DNA of 64,000 nucleotides. Source: Pseudomonas delhiensis. Its GTDB lineage: Bacteria; Pseudomonadota; Gammaproteobacteria; Pseudomonadales; Pseudomonadaceae. Positions 1 through 8,802 of the stretch are shown piece after piece. The notes beneath the pieces were generated by a model. The model was not told the DNA's origin, did not search any database, and saw nothing but the letters and a program-made list of their open reading frames with translations. Both the position numbers and the translations under genes were made by a program. Location of the stretch: assembly GCF_900187975.1 (NCBI RefSeq), contig NZ_FZPC01000014.1, positions 1-64,000 on the forward strand. The letters are read 5' to 3'. Positions within the stretch are counted from its first letter, which is position 1. Every line of letters starts with the position of its first letter.

Positions 1-153
1 GGGGCCGCGGGCTTCCTCCAGGCTGACCTGCACGCCGAACTCGGCGAAGGCCTCGACGAAGATCTGCGTCGGCGCGAAGGAGCCGAAGTCGACCATGGTG
101 CCGGCCCAGTCCAGGACGGCGGCCTGCAGTTGCTTGGGTTGCTGGTAGTGCAT
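1..153 (-). CDS. phnX: Phosphonoacetaldehyde hydrolase, N-terminal 51 residues (cut by window edge)
   Basis: Encodes the start of phosphonatase, which splits the C-P bond of phosphonoacetaldehyde to acetaldehyde and phosphate in 2-aminoethylphosphonate catabolism. The protein begins [10 protein letters not shown] and continues with the HAD nucleophile motif in [18 protein letters not shown]; the aspartate of LDWAGT is the expected nucleophile. This closely matches PhnX of P. aeruginosa. The ATG at 153 is preceded by a good AGGGAG ribosome site. The gene runs off the left edge. It lies downstream of a LysR regulator, an organophosphate-type transporter and an Fe-dependent alcohol dehydrogenase, all on the same strand, so this is the end of a phosphonate cluster. 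A phnW gene would be expected beyond the window but cannot be seen. Confidence 0.93.
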   Translation of the reverse strand, partial: MHYQQPKQLQAAVLDWAGTMVDFGSFAPTQIFVEAFAEFGVQVSLEEARGP

Positions 154-230
154 GGGGTGTCTCCCTTTTTCGATGGTTGAGCGGGGCCCGCCGGGCGTGG
201 CGGCAGGCCGGTGATACGGGGTTCAGGGCT

Positions 231-1094
231 TCAGTGCTCGCTGTCGTCGAACAGCTCGGCGATGATCGGCCGGTTGCGCCGGATGGCCAGGCAGCACAGG
301 TAGTAGCTGATGTGGAACGGCCGCTCGGCGAAGGCGATGGAGCGCGTGCCCGGCCGGTCGACGTACTCCACCGCCGAGACGAAGCCCACGCCGATGCCGC
401 GTTCCACGGCGTGGACGATGGCCTCGCGGCTGTTCAGCTGCATGGCGCAGTCCAGCGTCACGCCGTGGCGCTGGCAGCCTTCCTCTACCAGTTGACGGGT
501 GCGCGAGGCCGGCTCGCGCAGGACCACGCGCTGGCCGCTGATCTGCTTCACGCTCACCTGCTCCTGGCCGGCCCAGGGGTGGTCGTCGCGCACCACCGCG
601 AGAATCGGGTAGGTGCGGTACAGCTGGGTGCTCAGGCGCTGGTCGAACTCCGACAGCGCCAGGATGGCAACGTCGATGTCGAAGCTGTACAGCCGCTCCA
701 GGGTGCCGGCCTCGCTGCTGAAGGAGGTCTCCAGCTCGATGTCCGGGTAGCGCTGCATCAGCGCGTAGGTCAGGTTCATGGCGATCGGCGGCGACACGGC
801 GCCGATGCGCAGCATGCCTTGCTTGCGCTGCTGGAAACTCTGCAGCAGCTGCAGCGCCTCGTCCTCCTGGCCGAACAGGCCCTGGGTGATCTCGTAGAGC
901 TGGCGCCCGGCCGGGCTCAGCTCGACGAAGCGGCCACGGCGATGCAGCAGCTCCACCGAGAAGCGCTTCTCCAGGCCGCTGACCTGCTCGCTGACGGTCG
1001 GCTGGCCGATGTTCAGCAGTTCCGCGGCCTGGGTGAAGCTGCCGGTCCTGGCGACCGCGTGAAAGGAACGCAACCACTTGTGATACTGGTACAT
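231..1094 (-). CDS. LysR-family transcriptional regulator of the phosphonate cluster
   Basis: A 287-residue LysR-type regulator. Residues 1-60 form the winged helix-turn-helix (FHAVARTGSFTQAAELLNIG, then QPTVSEQVSGLEKRF), followed by a periplasmic-binding-like effector domain. Length is normal for the family. It sits 77 bp upstream of phnX and 44 bp downstream of an organophosphate-family transporter, all co-oriented, so it probably activates aminoethylphosphonate catabolism; this role is inferred from position. The ribosome site before the ATG at 1094 (GAGAGAC) is weak. No operator could be identified with confidence. Confidence 0.85.
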   Translation of the reverse strand: MYQYHKWLRSFHAVARTGSFTQAAELLNIGQPTVSEQVSGLEKRFSVELLHRRGRFVELSPAGRQLYEITQGLFGQEDEALQLLQSFQQRKQGMLRIGAVSPPIAMNLTYALMQRYPDIELETSFSSEAGTLERLYSFDIDVAILALSEFDQRLSTQLYRTYPILAVVRDDHPWAGQEQVSVKQISGQRVVLREPASRTRQLVEEGCQRHGVTLDCAMQLNSREAIVHAVERGIGVGFVSAVEYVDRPGTRSIAFAERPFHISYYLCCLAIRRNRPIIAELFDDSEH

Positions 1095-1138
1095 GCCGTC
1101 TCTCGGGCTGGTGGGCGCAGGGGCTCATCATGCGTCCC

Positions 1139-2431
1139 TCAGCGCCGCACGAACAGGGCCACCAGCGCGCTGCACACGCAGGCCGTGGTGACCACGATGA
1201 AGATCAGCGAGGTATTGCCGGTGGTGTCGAGCATGCGCCCGATCATGGGTTCGGCGAGCCCGGCGAACAGGTAGGAGGAGAAGTTCATGATCCCGGTGGC
1301 GGTGCCGGCGCGCTTGGCGCCCACCAGGTCCGGGCACAACGCCCAGAAGCTGGAGGCCGGGCCGTAGATGAAGAAGCCGCAGAGGAACAGGGCGATCAGG
1401 CCCACCGCGCTGTGCGCCGGCAGGCTCCACATCCACAGGCTGGTGAGCGCGCCGAGGAACATGTAGAGCATGATCGCCAGGTAGCGCCGGGAGCCGAACA
1501 GGCGGTCGGATACCCAGCCGTTGCTCAGCGCGCCCACCGCCATGCCCACCGGCAGCGCCACGGTGATCCACTTCGGGTCGACGAAGCTTTCGCCCTTCTG
1601 CCAGTCGGCGCCGAGGAAGTGCACCGGGACCCAGACGATCAGCCCGTAGCGCGCGGCGTTCTGGAAGCCCAGGGACACCGCGGCGATCAGCAGGCGCGGG
1701 TTCTTCAGCACCGCCTTGTAGCGCTGCAGCGAGGGTTCCTCGTGGTGACCGGCCTCGCTGGCCTTGTCCTCGGCGTTGGCCACGCCGGTGTCGCCCAGCG
1801 GCTCGAAGCCCAGGTCCTGCGGGTGTTCGCGCGCCACCAGGTAGAAGGTGATGCCGCCGGCCAGCATCAGCAGCACCGGCAGGCGGAAGATCCAGCGCCA
1901 TTCCAGCTGCAGCACGTCGATCACCAGCACCGAGGTGACGTAGGACAGCACCGAGGCGCAGCCGGCGGCGAACACGTAGAAGCCGTAGACCTTGCCGCGC
2001 TCGCCGGCGCCCCACCAGTTGGACAGCAGGCGGCTGCCGGGCGCCCAGCCCAGGGCCTGGAAGTAACCGTTGATGCCCCAGGGCAGGATCAGGCTGCCGA
2101 AGCCGCCGGCGAAGCTGGTGACCCAGTTGGCGCCGCAGGACAGCACCGCGCCCAGGCTCATGATGCGGCGGCCGCCGAACTTGTCGGCGAGGTTGCCGTT
2201 GATCGCCTGGCCCACGGCATACATCCACAGCATGGCGCTGGAGGCCCAGCCGAGGGTTTCCTTGCTCAGGCCGAACTCGGCCTGGATGCCGGGAATGGCG
2301 AAGCCGAAGGTCTGGCGGCCGGTGTAGAAGAACAGGTAGCAGAACATCGCGGCGAGCAGCATGCGCCATTGCGCCACGCGGAAGGGGGAGGCGCCCGCGA
2401 GGGGGGCGGGCAGGGTTTGCGCACGGTTCAT
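1139..2431 (-). CDS. MFS transporter, organophosphate:phosphate antiporter type
   Basis: A 430-residue, twelve-helix major facilitator protein. The N-terminal helices (FYTGRQTFGFAIPG, then GWASSAMLWMYAVGQAINGN and LADKFGGRR) have the character of the GlpT/UhpT organophosphate antiporter family. The ATG at 2431 has an AGGAAA ribosome site. Located between a phosphonate-type alcohol dehydrogenase and the LysR-phnX genes, it most likely imports a phosphonate such as 2-aminoethylphosphonate or 2-hydroxyethylphosphonate. Substrate is inferred from context only. A sugar-phosphate or other anionic substrate cannot be excluded. Confidence 0.82.
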   Translation of the reverse strand: MNRAQTLPAPLAGASPFRVAQWRMLLAAMFCYLFFYTGRQTFGFAIPGIQAEFGLSKETLGWASSAMLWMYAVGQAINGNLADKFGGRRIMSLGAVLSCGANWVTSFAGGFGSLILPWGINGYFQALGWAPGSRLLSNWWGAGERGKVYGFYVFAAGCASVLSYVTSVLVIDVLQLEWRWIFRLPVLLMLAGGITFYLVAREHPQDLGFEPLGDTGVANAEDKASEAGHHEEPSLQRYKAVLKNPRLLIAAVSLGFQNAARYGLIVWVPVHFLGADWQKGESFVDPKWITVALPVGMAVGALSNGWVSDRLFGSRRYLAIMLYMFLGALTSLWMWSLPAHSAVGLIALFLCGFFIYGPASSFWALCPDLVGAKRAGTATGIMNFSSYLFAGLAEPMIGRMLDTTGNTSLIFIVVTTACVCSALVALFVRR

Positions 2432-2540
2432 GGTGGGTTTCCTTTTGTTCGCTGGCGCCGGCCATTGGCCGGCGTGTCGGCACTCTTGTTCGGTGCAACA
2501 GGAAAGCGCGGCGGCCCGCGCCGGGCCGCCAACTGGAGCT

Positions 2541-3629
2541 TCAGGCGGCCCGGGAGCCGATGAAGTTGCGCCCGCGTGCGCCCTGCATGGCGAAGTCGAT
2601 CATCGCCTCGGCCTCGGCCGGCGTCACACCGTAATCGCCGAACTCGGTCTTCACCCCGAGGCTGTGCAGGAAGTTGCGCAAGCGCGCCTGGGCCTTTTCC
2701 AGGTCATGGCCGAAGACCTTGCGCAGGGTCTGGTCGCGGGCGGCGTCGCGGCCCCAGGCCAGGCCCAGCACCAGCGGCAGGGTGAAGGAGCAGGCGATGC
2801 CGTGGGGCAGGCCGTGGCGCAGGGTCATTTCGTAGGAGATGGAGTGCGCCAGTGCGGTCTTGGTGTTGGAGAAGGCCATGCCCGCCTTCAGCGCGGCCAG
2901 GGCCATGCGTGAGCGCAGCTCGCGGTTGCGCAGGTCGTTGTGCAGGCGTGGCAGGCAGTCGAGGATGTCTTCGATGGCGGAGATGGCGAAGGTGTCGGAG
3001 AGGGGGTTGGCGTTGTGGTTCCAGATCGACTCCAGGGCGTGGGACAGCGCGTCCAGGCCGGTGGAGACCGTTACCCCGGCGGGCACGCTGAGCATCAGCT
3101 CGGGGTCGACGATGGCCGCCGCCGGCCAGGTGCAGTCCAGGTGCAGCGAGTACTTCTTCTGCTGCTGCGCGTCCCAGATGGTGGCCCAGGGCGTCACCTC
3201 GCTGCCGGTGCCGGCGGTGGTCGGCGCCGCCACCAGGCGCTTGCAGCGGGCCGGGGCGAAGGGGCGGCCGGCGGCGAGCAACTCCAGCAGTTCGTCGAAG
3301 CGGCCGGAGGCGGTGCCGACGATCAGCGCCTTGGCGGTGTCGATGGCGCTGCCGCCGCCCAGGGCGAAGACGCTGTCACAGTCCGCCGATTCGGCCCAGA
3401 AGCGCTCGTGCTCGCCACGCAGCCAGGCGACGTCGGGGTTGGGCTGGACGTCGTCGATGACATGCACCAGGCGTTCGCCGAGCAGCGCCTGTACGCGGTC
3501 GACCAAGCCCAGGCCGCGGGCTTCGGGGAAGGTCACCAGGGCCACCTTGCCGGGGCACAGGGCTGGGAGCTGGTCGAGGCTGCCGCTACCGAAGACGGTG
3601 GCGACCGGATTGTGGAATCGGGCAGGCAT
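2541..3629 (-). CDS. Iron-containing alcohol dehydrogenase, probably acting on phosphonoacetaldehyde
   Basis: A 362-residue group III (Fe-dependent) alcohol dehydrogenase. The NAD-binding GGGSAIDTAK motif, the GTGSEVTPWA segment, and the metal-site histidines in DALSHALESIWN and LRHGLPHGIACS are all present. I chose the ATG at 3629 (MPARFHNP) because it has an AAGGAA ribosome site; a longer reading frame extends upstream without one. In phosphonate biosynthesis, Fe-dependent dehydrogenases such as PhpC interconvert phosphonoacetaldehyde and 2-hydroxyethylphosphonate. Being first in a run with a transporter, a regulator and phnX, this enzyme could feed hydroxyethylphosphonate into the phosphonatase route. 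That assignment is inference. Confidence 0.8.
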   Translation of the reverse strand: MPARFHNPVATVFGSGSLDQLPALCPGKVALVTFPEARGLGLVDRVQALLGERLVHVIDDVQPNPDVAWLRGEHERFWAESADCDSVFALGGGSAIDTAKALIVGTASGRFDELLELLAAGRPFAPARCKRLVAAPTTAGTGSEVTPWATIWDAQQQKKYSLHLDCTWPAAAIVDPELMLSVPAGVTVSTGLDALSHALESIWNHNANPLSDTFAISAIEDILDCLPRLHNDLRNRELRSRMALAALKAGMAFSNTKTALAHSISYEMTLRHGLPHGIACSFTLPLVLGLAWGRDAARDQTLRKVFGHDLEKAQARLRNFLHSLGVKTEFGDYGVTPAEAEAMIDFAMQGARGRNFIGSRAA

Positions 3630-3884
3630 GGGCAGTTCCTTGTTGTTGTTTGAACCTGGGGCCATGCTCGGGGCATTGCGGTTTTCGCTCAAATCGATTG
3701 ATTGAAGGTATGCATCGGCCTGGCCGATAGCGGCGCGAAGCGGAGGCATCGCCAGGCATGAGCCTTGGGCATATGCCTCGAGGAATGCCATGGGGAGGAG
3801 GGCGATATCGGTGCCGCAGCGGCTAAAAAAAGGTTCTTCGCTTTACGACGCGTCCTGGGTGAAAAGCCAGCATGCGCTCAGTCA
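3630..3884. other. Intergenic gap between phosphonate cluster and T6SS island
   Basis: About 255 bp with no convincing gene. A run of seven A residues near 3825-3831 reads as a T-run for transcripts leaving the T6SS island on the minus strand, but I could not pair a strong stem beside it. No direct repeats, attachment site or tRNA remnant were seen here. Confidence 0.4.
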
Positions 3885-6800
3885 TCACGGCGTTTCCAAG
3901 GTGGAGGCAGAATCCGGTCTTGCAGCATTCACCTGAAAGACCGTGGTCGGCAGCCGAAAACCACGCAGACGCAGCATGGCCAGTGGGCCGTTCGGCGTTT
4001 TGCTGCGCAGGTGCCAGGTCAATGGCAAGCCATCGGGCGTGGTGAGCACCAGCCTGGATTGTATACCGCGACTATCGAGTGCCGTCACCTGGGCGTGTTC
4101 CAGCAAGCGCACCACACCCCAGGTGCCCAGGTAGTCACCGAACAGACGCGAGCCACTCTTGACACCCGACCACCTGAGCGATGCCCCCGGATGGTCATAA
4201 GGTCCAGGCCAGCGAAATGCCTGCCAACTCTCCGTCTGGTTGAAATAGTCCAACCGGGTGCCGTCGAGAATCAGTGAGGTCTCCACCACGTCCCGTACCG
4301 GCTTCGCCTGCAACTCGAAGGGAATGCCCCAGCCATCGCCATAGAGAGCCTCCCGTACCTCGCCCAATTGATTGAGCGCCGTGAGAAACGCCGGGTTGAA
4401 GGGCAATCCCTGATTGTCCCCGGTGCTAACCCAGCGCGGGCCGTCCTTGCGCAGTATGCCGCCGAGCTGATCACGGATGAATTGATCGATGACCCCGGTG
4501 TCCACGCGAAGCATCCGCCCCAGTGCCGGAAGGGACGCATCGGCGCCGTCTTTCGCAAAGGGATAACTCCCTTCAAACTCGCGCGCCCAGTGAGCAACGA
4601 TATCTCGCTGCCATTGCAGATTCAGGCGCTGTGCGATGGGTTGCAGTACATCCGACCAGGCTTGCTCCAAGGGCAACACAAACAGGTTCTGCCCAAAGAG
4701 CGCGTACTGGCTGCCCAAACTTTGGGTGATTCGCTTGCCGTAGTCGCGGGCATCCTGATCACCGAGAGTCCGTCCTTGCAGGACTGCTTGCCCCAAGGCG
4801 TATCCCCTGGCCTGTGGGTCGGGAGCATTGGCGACTTGCTGGAGCGTCATACGCAGGCGGTCTACGCGGTTCAAAAAGCTCTGCACACTGGGCCGCTCAT
4901 CAGCCCCCTGTGCAGCGGCTCGTTTGTCCAGCAACGCCTGCATCGGACCAAAGATCGCCTCCAGAGGAGCAGGCGTCGTTAACGCCTGCTCCGCAGCACC
5001 GTGCGCGTTACCACTGTCGCCCTGATACGCCAGGGTGTTGAGCAGGGCAAGCAACGGCGACTGGCGTCGGTCGGCCAGCAGCGTCAGTTGTCCAATGGCC
5101 TCCTCGAAGCTCTCCGCTCGCCGCCAACGCACACTGTTGATAAAGCCCAACCAGGCTTCACCGAACTGCTGGAAATACCGCTCGGTCAACTGTGCCTTCA
5201 GAACGTGCGGCTGCAATTCGCTGGCAATGTCTTGGGGCGTGTCGCTCAGTACCCAATCGATCTCCTCGCGCCGTGCGGCAGCAATGGCCTCTATCGATTG
5301 GCGAATGGAGCCTTCCCATGCCTGCCGGGTAAATACGCCGGGCACGCTGAGGGACGTGTCGAACAGCCGCACGGCATCGGTTTCGCCGACCATGCTGCGC
5401 AAACTCAAATCCACATACTGGTTTCGCGCCGCATCGAGCACCTGCTGATACAGCGTCTCCACACCGCTGCGCTGGCCCAGTTGAGCCAGCAGTATCTGGC
5501 GCGCCTGGGCCACTATTTCCGCGTCCGGCTCGATCTTCCAGTCGGCATGCGCCGGTAAATTCTGAGCATAGAAACGCCACAGTGCGGGAGAGCGCACTTG
5601 CTCAGTGGTTGCCAGCACCTTGGCCAGAAACTCGGCGTTAGCCCGCTCGGGATGCGCCATCATCAAGTAGGCTTTGAGCTGACCGTGCGCCGCCTGGGTT
5701 CGCTCGGCTTGCTGCTGAGCGCTTGGTGGCAGGGCGGCAAAGGCCCGCAGTTCGGACACCAGCGTACGGGCAGCTTCGTCACGCAGCAGGCGGCTATTGG
5801 CCTGGGTGTAGGGTGCCCATAAGGCGGCGAGCAACGCATCGTTCTGGCTCAAGCCAAAACCCAGATACCAGGGCACGCCCTGCGCTTGCCGGGTCTGCAA
5901 CTGAGCCATCGTGCGGGTGAGGTCGCTGAGCGCGGCGAGCTGATCGTCGATCTCGCCACCGTGCTGCAAGACCGCCACGGCGGATTGTGCGGTGGCAACC
6001 TGGCTGCGATTTCCGGCAAAGGACACCAGCACCGCCAGCACGGCAAGGCCGGCCAGCCCCAACAAGGATACCTGCGCGCCACGCCCCCAGGTCCAGCCCA
6101 GCACACGACCAGTTGCCTGCCGGTCCTCGCGCACCGCCTGCCAATCCGCGTTGGGCCACCAGGCGTGCTGCATACCCTCCACCGCCGAACGTGGTTGCGG
6201 CGGGCTGAAGACCAGGCCACGTAGCGGCATGCCCTTGGCGAAATGGATCAGCGAGGGGGCCAGAGCATCACGCCACTGGGTAATGCCGTCCCGCTCCAAA
6301 TCCCGGGACAAACGCAGCAAGAAGTCATGCGCCGGAACCTTGGCCATCTGCCCCAAGCCTTGCGCGTGCAGCGGCCTCACCAACTGGCGCAGGGATGATT
6401 CGATCTGTTCGACCGAAGCCTTTACCGGCAGCAGGCAGCACACGGATTGGCGTTCGCGCGTGGTCTGCTCCCAGTCACTCTGACAGACCTGCCACAGGTA
6501 CAGTGGAGCCTGCCAACGCAACTGGCGCGCCAGTTCGCGCAAGCGATGTGCCCCATGGCCCAGGCCCTGGGCATCACGGCACTGAGCCTCGTTCAGCGCC
6601 CAGACCACGCCATCCAGCGGAGACGCTGCGCGCAATGACGTTAAGGCCCTCCAGCGCCGGGTATTCTGCTCGCCGAGCAACGCGCCGCCCCACAGCAAAA
6701 CGTCGCCATTCGACTCCAGCCATCCTGCACCCTCCAATCCGGGCGCGATGGCTTCGACTTCAGCCGGCTCACCGAACACCAGCAGCAAGCGGACCTTGCT

Positions 6801-7145
6801 TCTCCACAGGGGGCCTAGCTCAGTGCGCAGATGCTCTTGCAGCCCGGCAAGCGCATCAGGCTCCGACGCCGCTTCAGGCATAAGCGCTTCCGGCTCAGCC
6901 GGGGCGCTGTGCCGCGTCTCCAGCCGATAGCGATCACGCCCCAGGCTCCGGCCTATCCAGAGATAGGCCGCCAGTATGAGCACCAGCAGCGTGCAAAAGC
7001 CGGCGATCATCCACCACGCCAACTGTTGTTCTTCGCTGCCCGGGCTGATGCCCAGCCATGCCGGCTGAACACTGACGAACAGGGCTGCGCCCAAGCCCAG
7101 CACCATGACAACGAAGATAAGAGAAACGAGCAAGAATAAACCCAC
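3885..7145 (-). CDS. Orphan TssM/IcmF-like inner-membrane protein with eroded P-loop
   Basis: A 1086-residue ImcF-family protein. TM helices lie at about 2-26 and 43-65, a third at 359-378, then a large periplasmic part ending in the TssM-type C-terminal beta domain (about 985-1075; FRWPGPYDHPGASLRWSG, then GPLAMLRLRGFRLP). In ordinary TssM the loop after TM2 holds a Walker A P-loop. Here the matching stretch (residues 122-136, LVFGEPAEVEAIAPG) lacks the GxxxxGKT signature, although the following hydrophobic strand (GDVLLWGGAL) and the SPLDGVVWALNE segment still align by pattern. It is the last gene of the vgrG operon, 10 bp after the 416-residue membrane protein, and no tssJ, tssL or tssK is nearby. 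It may be an accessory docking or delivery protein rather than part of a complete apparatus. Confidence 0.85.
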   Translation of the reverse strand: MGLFLLVSLIFVVMVLGLGAALFVSVQPAWLGISPGSEEQQLAWWMIAGFCTLLVLILAAYLWIGRSLGRDRYRLETRHSAPAEPEALMPEAASEPDALAGLQEHLRTELGPLWRSKVRLLLVFGEPAEVEAIAPGLEGAGWLESNGDVLLWGGALLGEQNTRRWRALTSLRAASPLDGVVWALNEAQCRDAQGLGHGAHRLRELARQLRWQAPLYLWQVCQSDWEQTTRERQSVCCLLPVKASVEQIESSLRQLVRPLHAQGLGQMAKVPAHDFLLRLSRDLERDGITQWRDALAPSLIHFAKGMPLRGLVFSPPQPRSAVEGMQHAWWPNADWQAVREDRQATGRVLGWTWGRGAQVSLLGLAGLAVLAVLVSFAGNRSQVATAQSAVAVLQHGGEIDDQLAALSDLTRTMAQLQTRQAQGVPWYLGFGLSQNDALLAALWAPYTQANSRLLRDEAARTLVSELRAFAALPPSAQQQAERTQAAHGQLKAYLMMAHPERANAEFLAKVLATTEQVRSPALWRFYAQNLPAHADWKIEPDAEIVAQARQILLAQLGQRSGVETLYQQVLDAARNQYVDLSLRSMVGETDAVRLFDTSLSVPGVFTRQAWEGSIRQSIEAIAAARREEIDWVLSDTPQDIASELQPHVLKAQLTERYFQQFGEAWLGFINSVRWRRAESFEEAIGQLTLLADRRQSPLLALLNTLAYQGDSGNAHGAAEQALTTPAPLEAIFGPMQALLDKRAAAQGADERPSVQSFLNRVDRLRMTLQQVANAPDPQARGYALGQAVLQGRTLGDQDARDYGKRITQSLGSQYALFGQNLFVLPLEQAWSDVLQPIAQRLNLQWQRDIVAHWAREFEGSYPFAKDGADASLPALGRMLRVDTGVIDQFIRDQLGGILRKDGPRWVSTGDNQGLPFNPAFLTALNQLGEVREALYGDGWGIPFELQAKPVRDVVETSLILDGTRLDYFNQTESWQAFRWPGPYDHPGASLRWSGVKSGSRLFGDYLGTWGVVRLLEHAQVTALDSRGIQSRLVLTTPDGLPLTWHLRSKTPNGPLAMLRLRGFRLPTTVFQVNAARPDSASTLETP

Positions 7146-7155
7146 TGAACACTAC

Positions 7156-8406
7156 CTACTTTGAAGACGGCGGCACGCCCGTGAGCGTGGTGCACCAGAG
7201 CATCTGTGTTGCGTCCTCAGCCCCACTGACAATGAACTGCGGCTTGGCGTTGATGCCGGCGGCCTCGGTGGCCGACGCGATGGCGATCCAGGGGGCTGCA
7301 CAGCCGGCATGCCCCAGCGAAGCACCCAGGTCGTACAGGCCAAGCCCGGGCTTGACCAGGCACGGCAAATCGAGCAGCGCCTTGGTGATATCCGGTTGGC
7401 GCGTTGGCGCGATACCGCTTAACCAGACATGTTCGACCGCTGCCACCGGCAGGGGAACCCAGGTCAACGCCTGCTGGGCGGCGTACAGCAGGTCATCCGC
7501 CGTGGTCGTACGCTCCTGCTCGGGGCGATGCAGGTAGGCCCGTGGAATGAGCCCGCCTTGGCGCTGACGATTGCTCAACAGCAGTCCTACTGCCGTCTCG
7601 GCAGTACCGTCCTGTTCCCCTGAGGCCAGCCGCATGGCCACCACCAGCAGTAGCGCCGGGTCATTGCTACGGGTATCCAGCCAATGATCAATGGCGGCCA
7701 GCCCGGTGCCCTTCACGGCGACGACCTCTTGCGTGATGCCAGACTCACGCCACGCTCGTGCCCAAACCCGGGCCCGATGCTCATCCGTTAAGGCACATTC
7801 GGTTTCCAGCAGCAAAGCCAGCGGCTGTGTCGTGGGAAGGGATGAAAGCGGCTTCGCCAAGTCGGACAACACACGGCGATAGAGTCCCAACAAATAGGTC
7901 TCTTCATCGGACTGCGCCGCAGACACGAGAGCAGCAGGCAATTGGCTGTGCCGGTACACCATCTCTTCGCGGCCTCGCGCCGGTTGACTCTTCAGAGCGC
8001 TGCGGTTACTGAGCAGTGCCTCGATCTGACCCGCTGTACCGCCGTCATTCCCCTCATGGGCGGCGCTGTAGAAACTGCTGGCCACGATTTGAAGAGAGCG
8101 CCGCCCTTGGCGCAGCCGATTACTCAGGTCCAGGAAACGCTGCTCATTGAACCCCTCGGCCTGCCCCTGTTGCAGCACCCACACCATCAGCCGCACCACC
8201 AGCAAGCCTCCCCAGATCAACAACGGAATGCCCAAACTGGTTCGCCAAAACGTCGTAGAGTCCTGCGCCGCCGCATCCTGGCTGAGCACTAATGTCAGGC
8301 CGAAGCCGACCATCAGAAACAGCACCAGCAACGCAAGCCACACCCACAGGCTGGGCGGGCTAGGTGACTCCGTAGGGGCGGGGATATTGTCCAGGCGTAC
8401 CGGCAT
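7156..8406 (-). CDS. T6SS-island membrane protein of unknown function, partner of the TssM-like protein
   Basis: A 416-residue protein I do not recognise. Two TM helices (about 19-42 and 57-77) precede a soluble domain. The second half (about 240-410) has alternating small hydrophobic strands and Gly/Ala-rich turns (PALLLVVAMRLASGE, AVGLLLSNRQRQGG, YDLGASLGHAGCAAPWIAIA). Their order reminds me of a thiolase-like fold, with GASLGHAGCAA resembling the GH-A-GAA turn of ketosynthases, but no catalytic triad is evident. It starts 2 bp after the PAAR gene and ends 10 bp before the TssM-like gene, so all are surely co-transcribed. It could be a chaperone or adaptor for loading the cell-wall effector. 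Relation to the Tla3/DUF2875 adaptor family is possible but not established. Confidence 0.6.
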   Translation of the reverse strand: MPVRLDNIPAPTESPSPPSLWVWLALLVLFLMVGFGLTLVLSQDAAAQDSTTFWRTSLGIPLLIWGGLLVVRLMVWVLQQGQAEGFNEQRFLDLSNRLRQGRRSLQIVASSFYSAAHEGNDGGTAGQIEALLSNRSALKSQPARGREEMVYRHSQLPAALVSAAQSDEETYLLGLYRRVLSDLAKPLSSLPTTQPLALLLETECALTDEHRARVWARAWRESGITQEVVAVKGTGLAAIDHWLDTRSNDPALLLVVAMRLASGEQDGTAETAVGLLLSNRQRQGGLIPRAYLHRPEQERTTTADDLLYAAQQALTWVPLPVAAVEHVWLSGIAPTRQPDITKALLDLPCLVKPGLGLYDLGASLGHAGCAAPWIAIASATEAAGINAKPQFIVSGAEDATQMLWCTTLTGVPPSSK

Positions 8407-8408
8407 GA

Positions 8409-8672
8409 TTAGCTCGCCGTGGCCTGTGGCAAAGACGTCAACAGGACGCAGCCACAGGCGCAGCGGTGTCCATGGAAAGCAACGGGAATGCCATGATCCT
8501 TGAAGGTTGGATGGCCTTCGGCAATGACCGTGGGGCCATGTCCCGGTAGCGGGCAGGTGACTGCATCACCCACGCGTGCCACGCCAATACCGTGAAACTT
8601 CATCACGGTAGAGCCCGAAATAACGGTGCCGCCGCCCGTGGTTTTATCGCCAATGCGGATGATTCCTTTCAT
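8409..8672 (-). CDS. PAAR-domain spike-tip protein
   Basis: An 87-residue single PAAR domain, the cone that sharpens the VgrG trimer tip and often recruits effectors. Typical features are the start MKGIIRIGDKTTGGGTVISG, the GIGVARVGDAVTCPLPGHG turn, and the zinc-site His/Cys cluster near the end (HGHRCACGCVLL). There is no fused toxin extension. It lies between the immunity candidate and the 416-residue membrane protein in the vgrG operon. An AGAGAG ribosome site precedes the ATG. Confidence 0.93.
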   Translation of the reverse strand: MKGIIRIGDKTTGGGTVISGSTVMKFHGIGVARVGDAVTCPLPGHGPTVIAEGHPTFKDHGIPVAFHGHRCACGCVLLTSLPQATAS

Positions 8673-8802
8673 TGAAACTCTCTTTCAAAAAATTTAAAAG
8701 AACATTAAGCCATATGCCTGGGATGATATTAAAGAAATGCGCCAGTGGATTCGGCTCTTCATAGTCTTTATGCCATCATTGAAATTCTAAAAGCTTGAGC
8801 TG

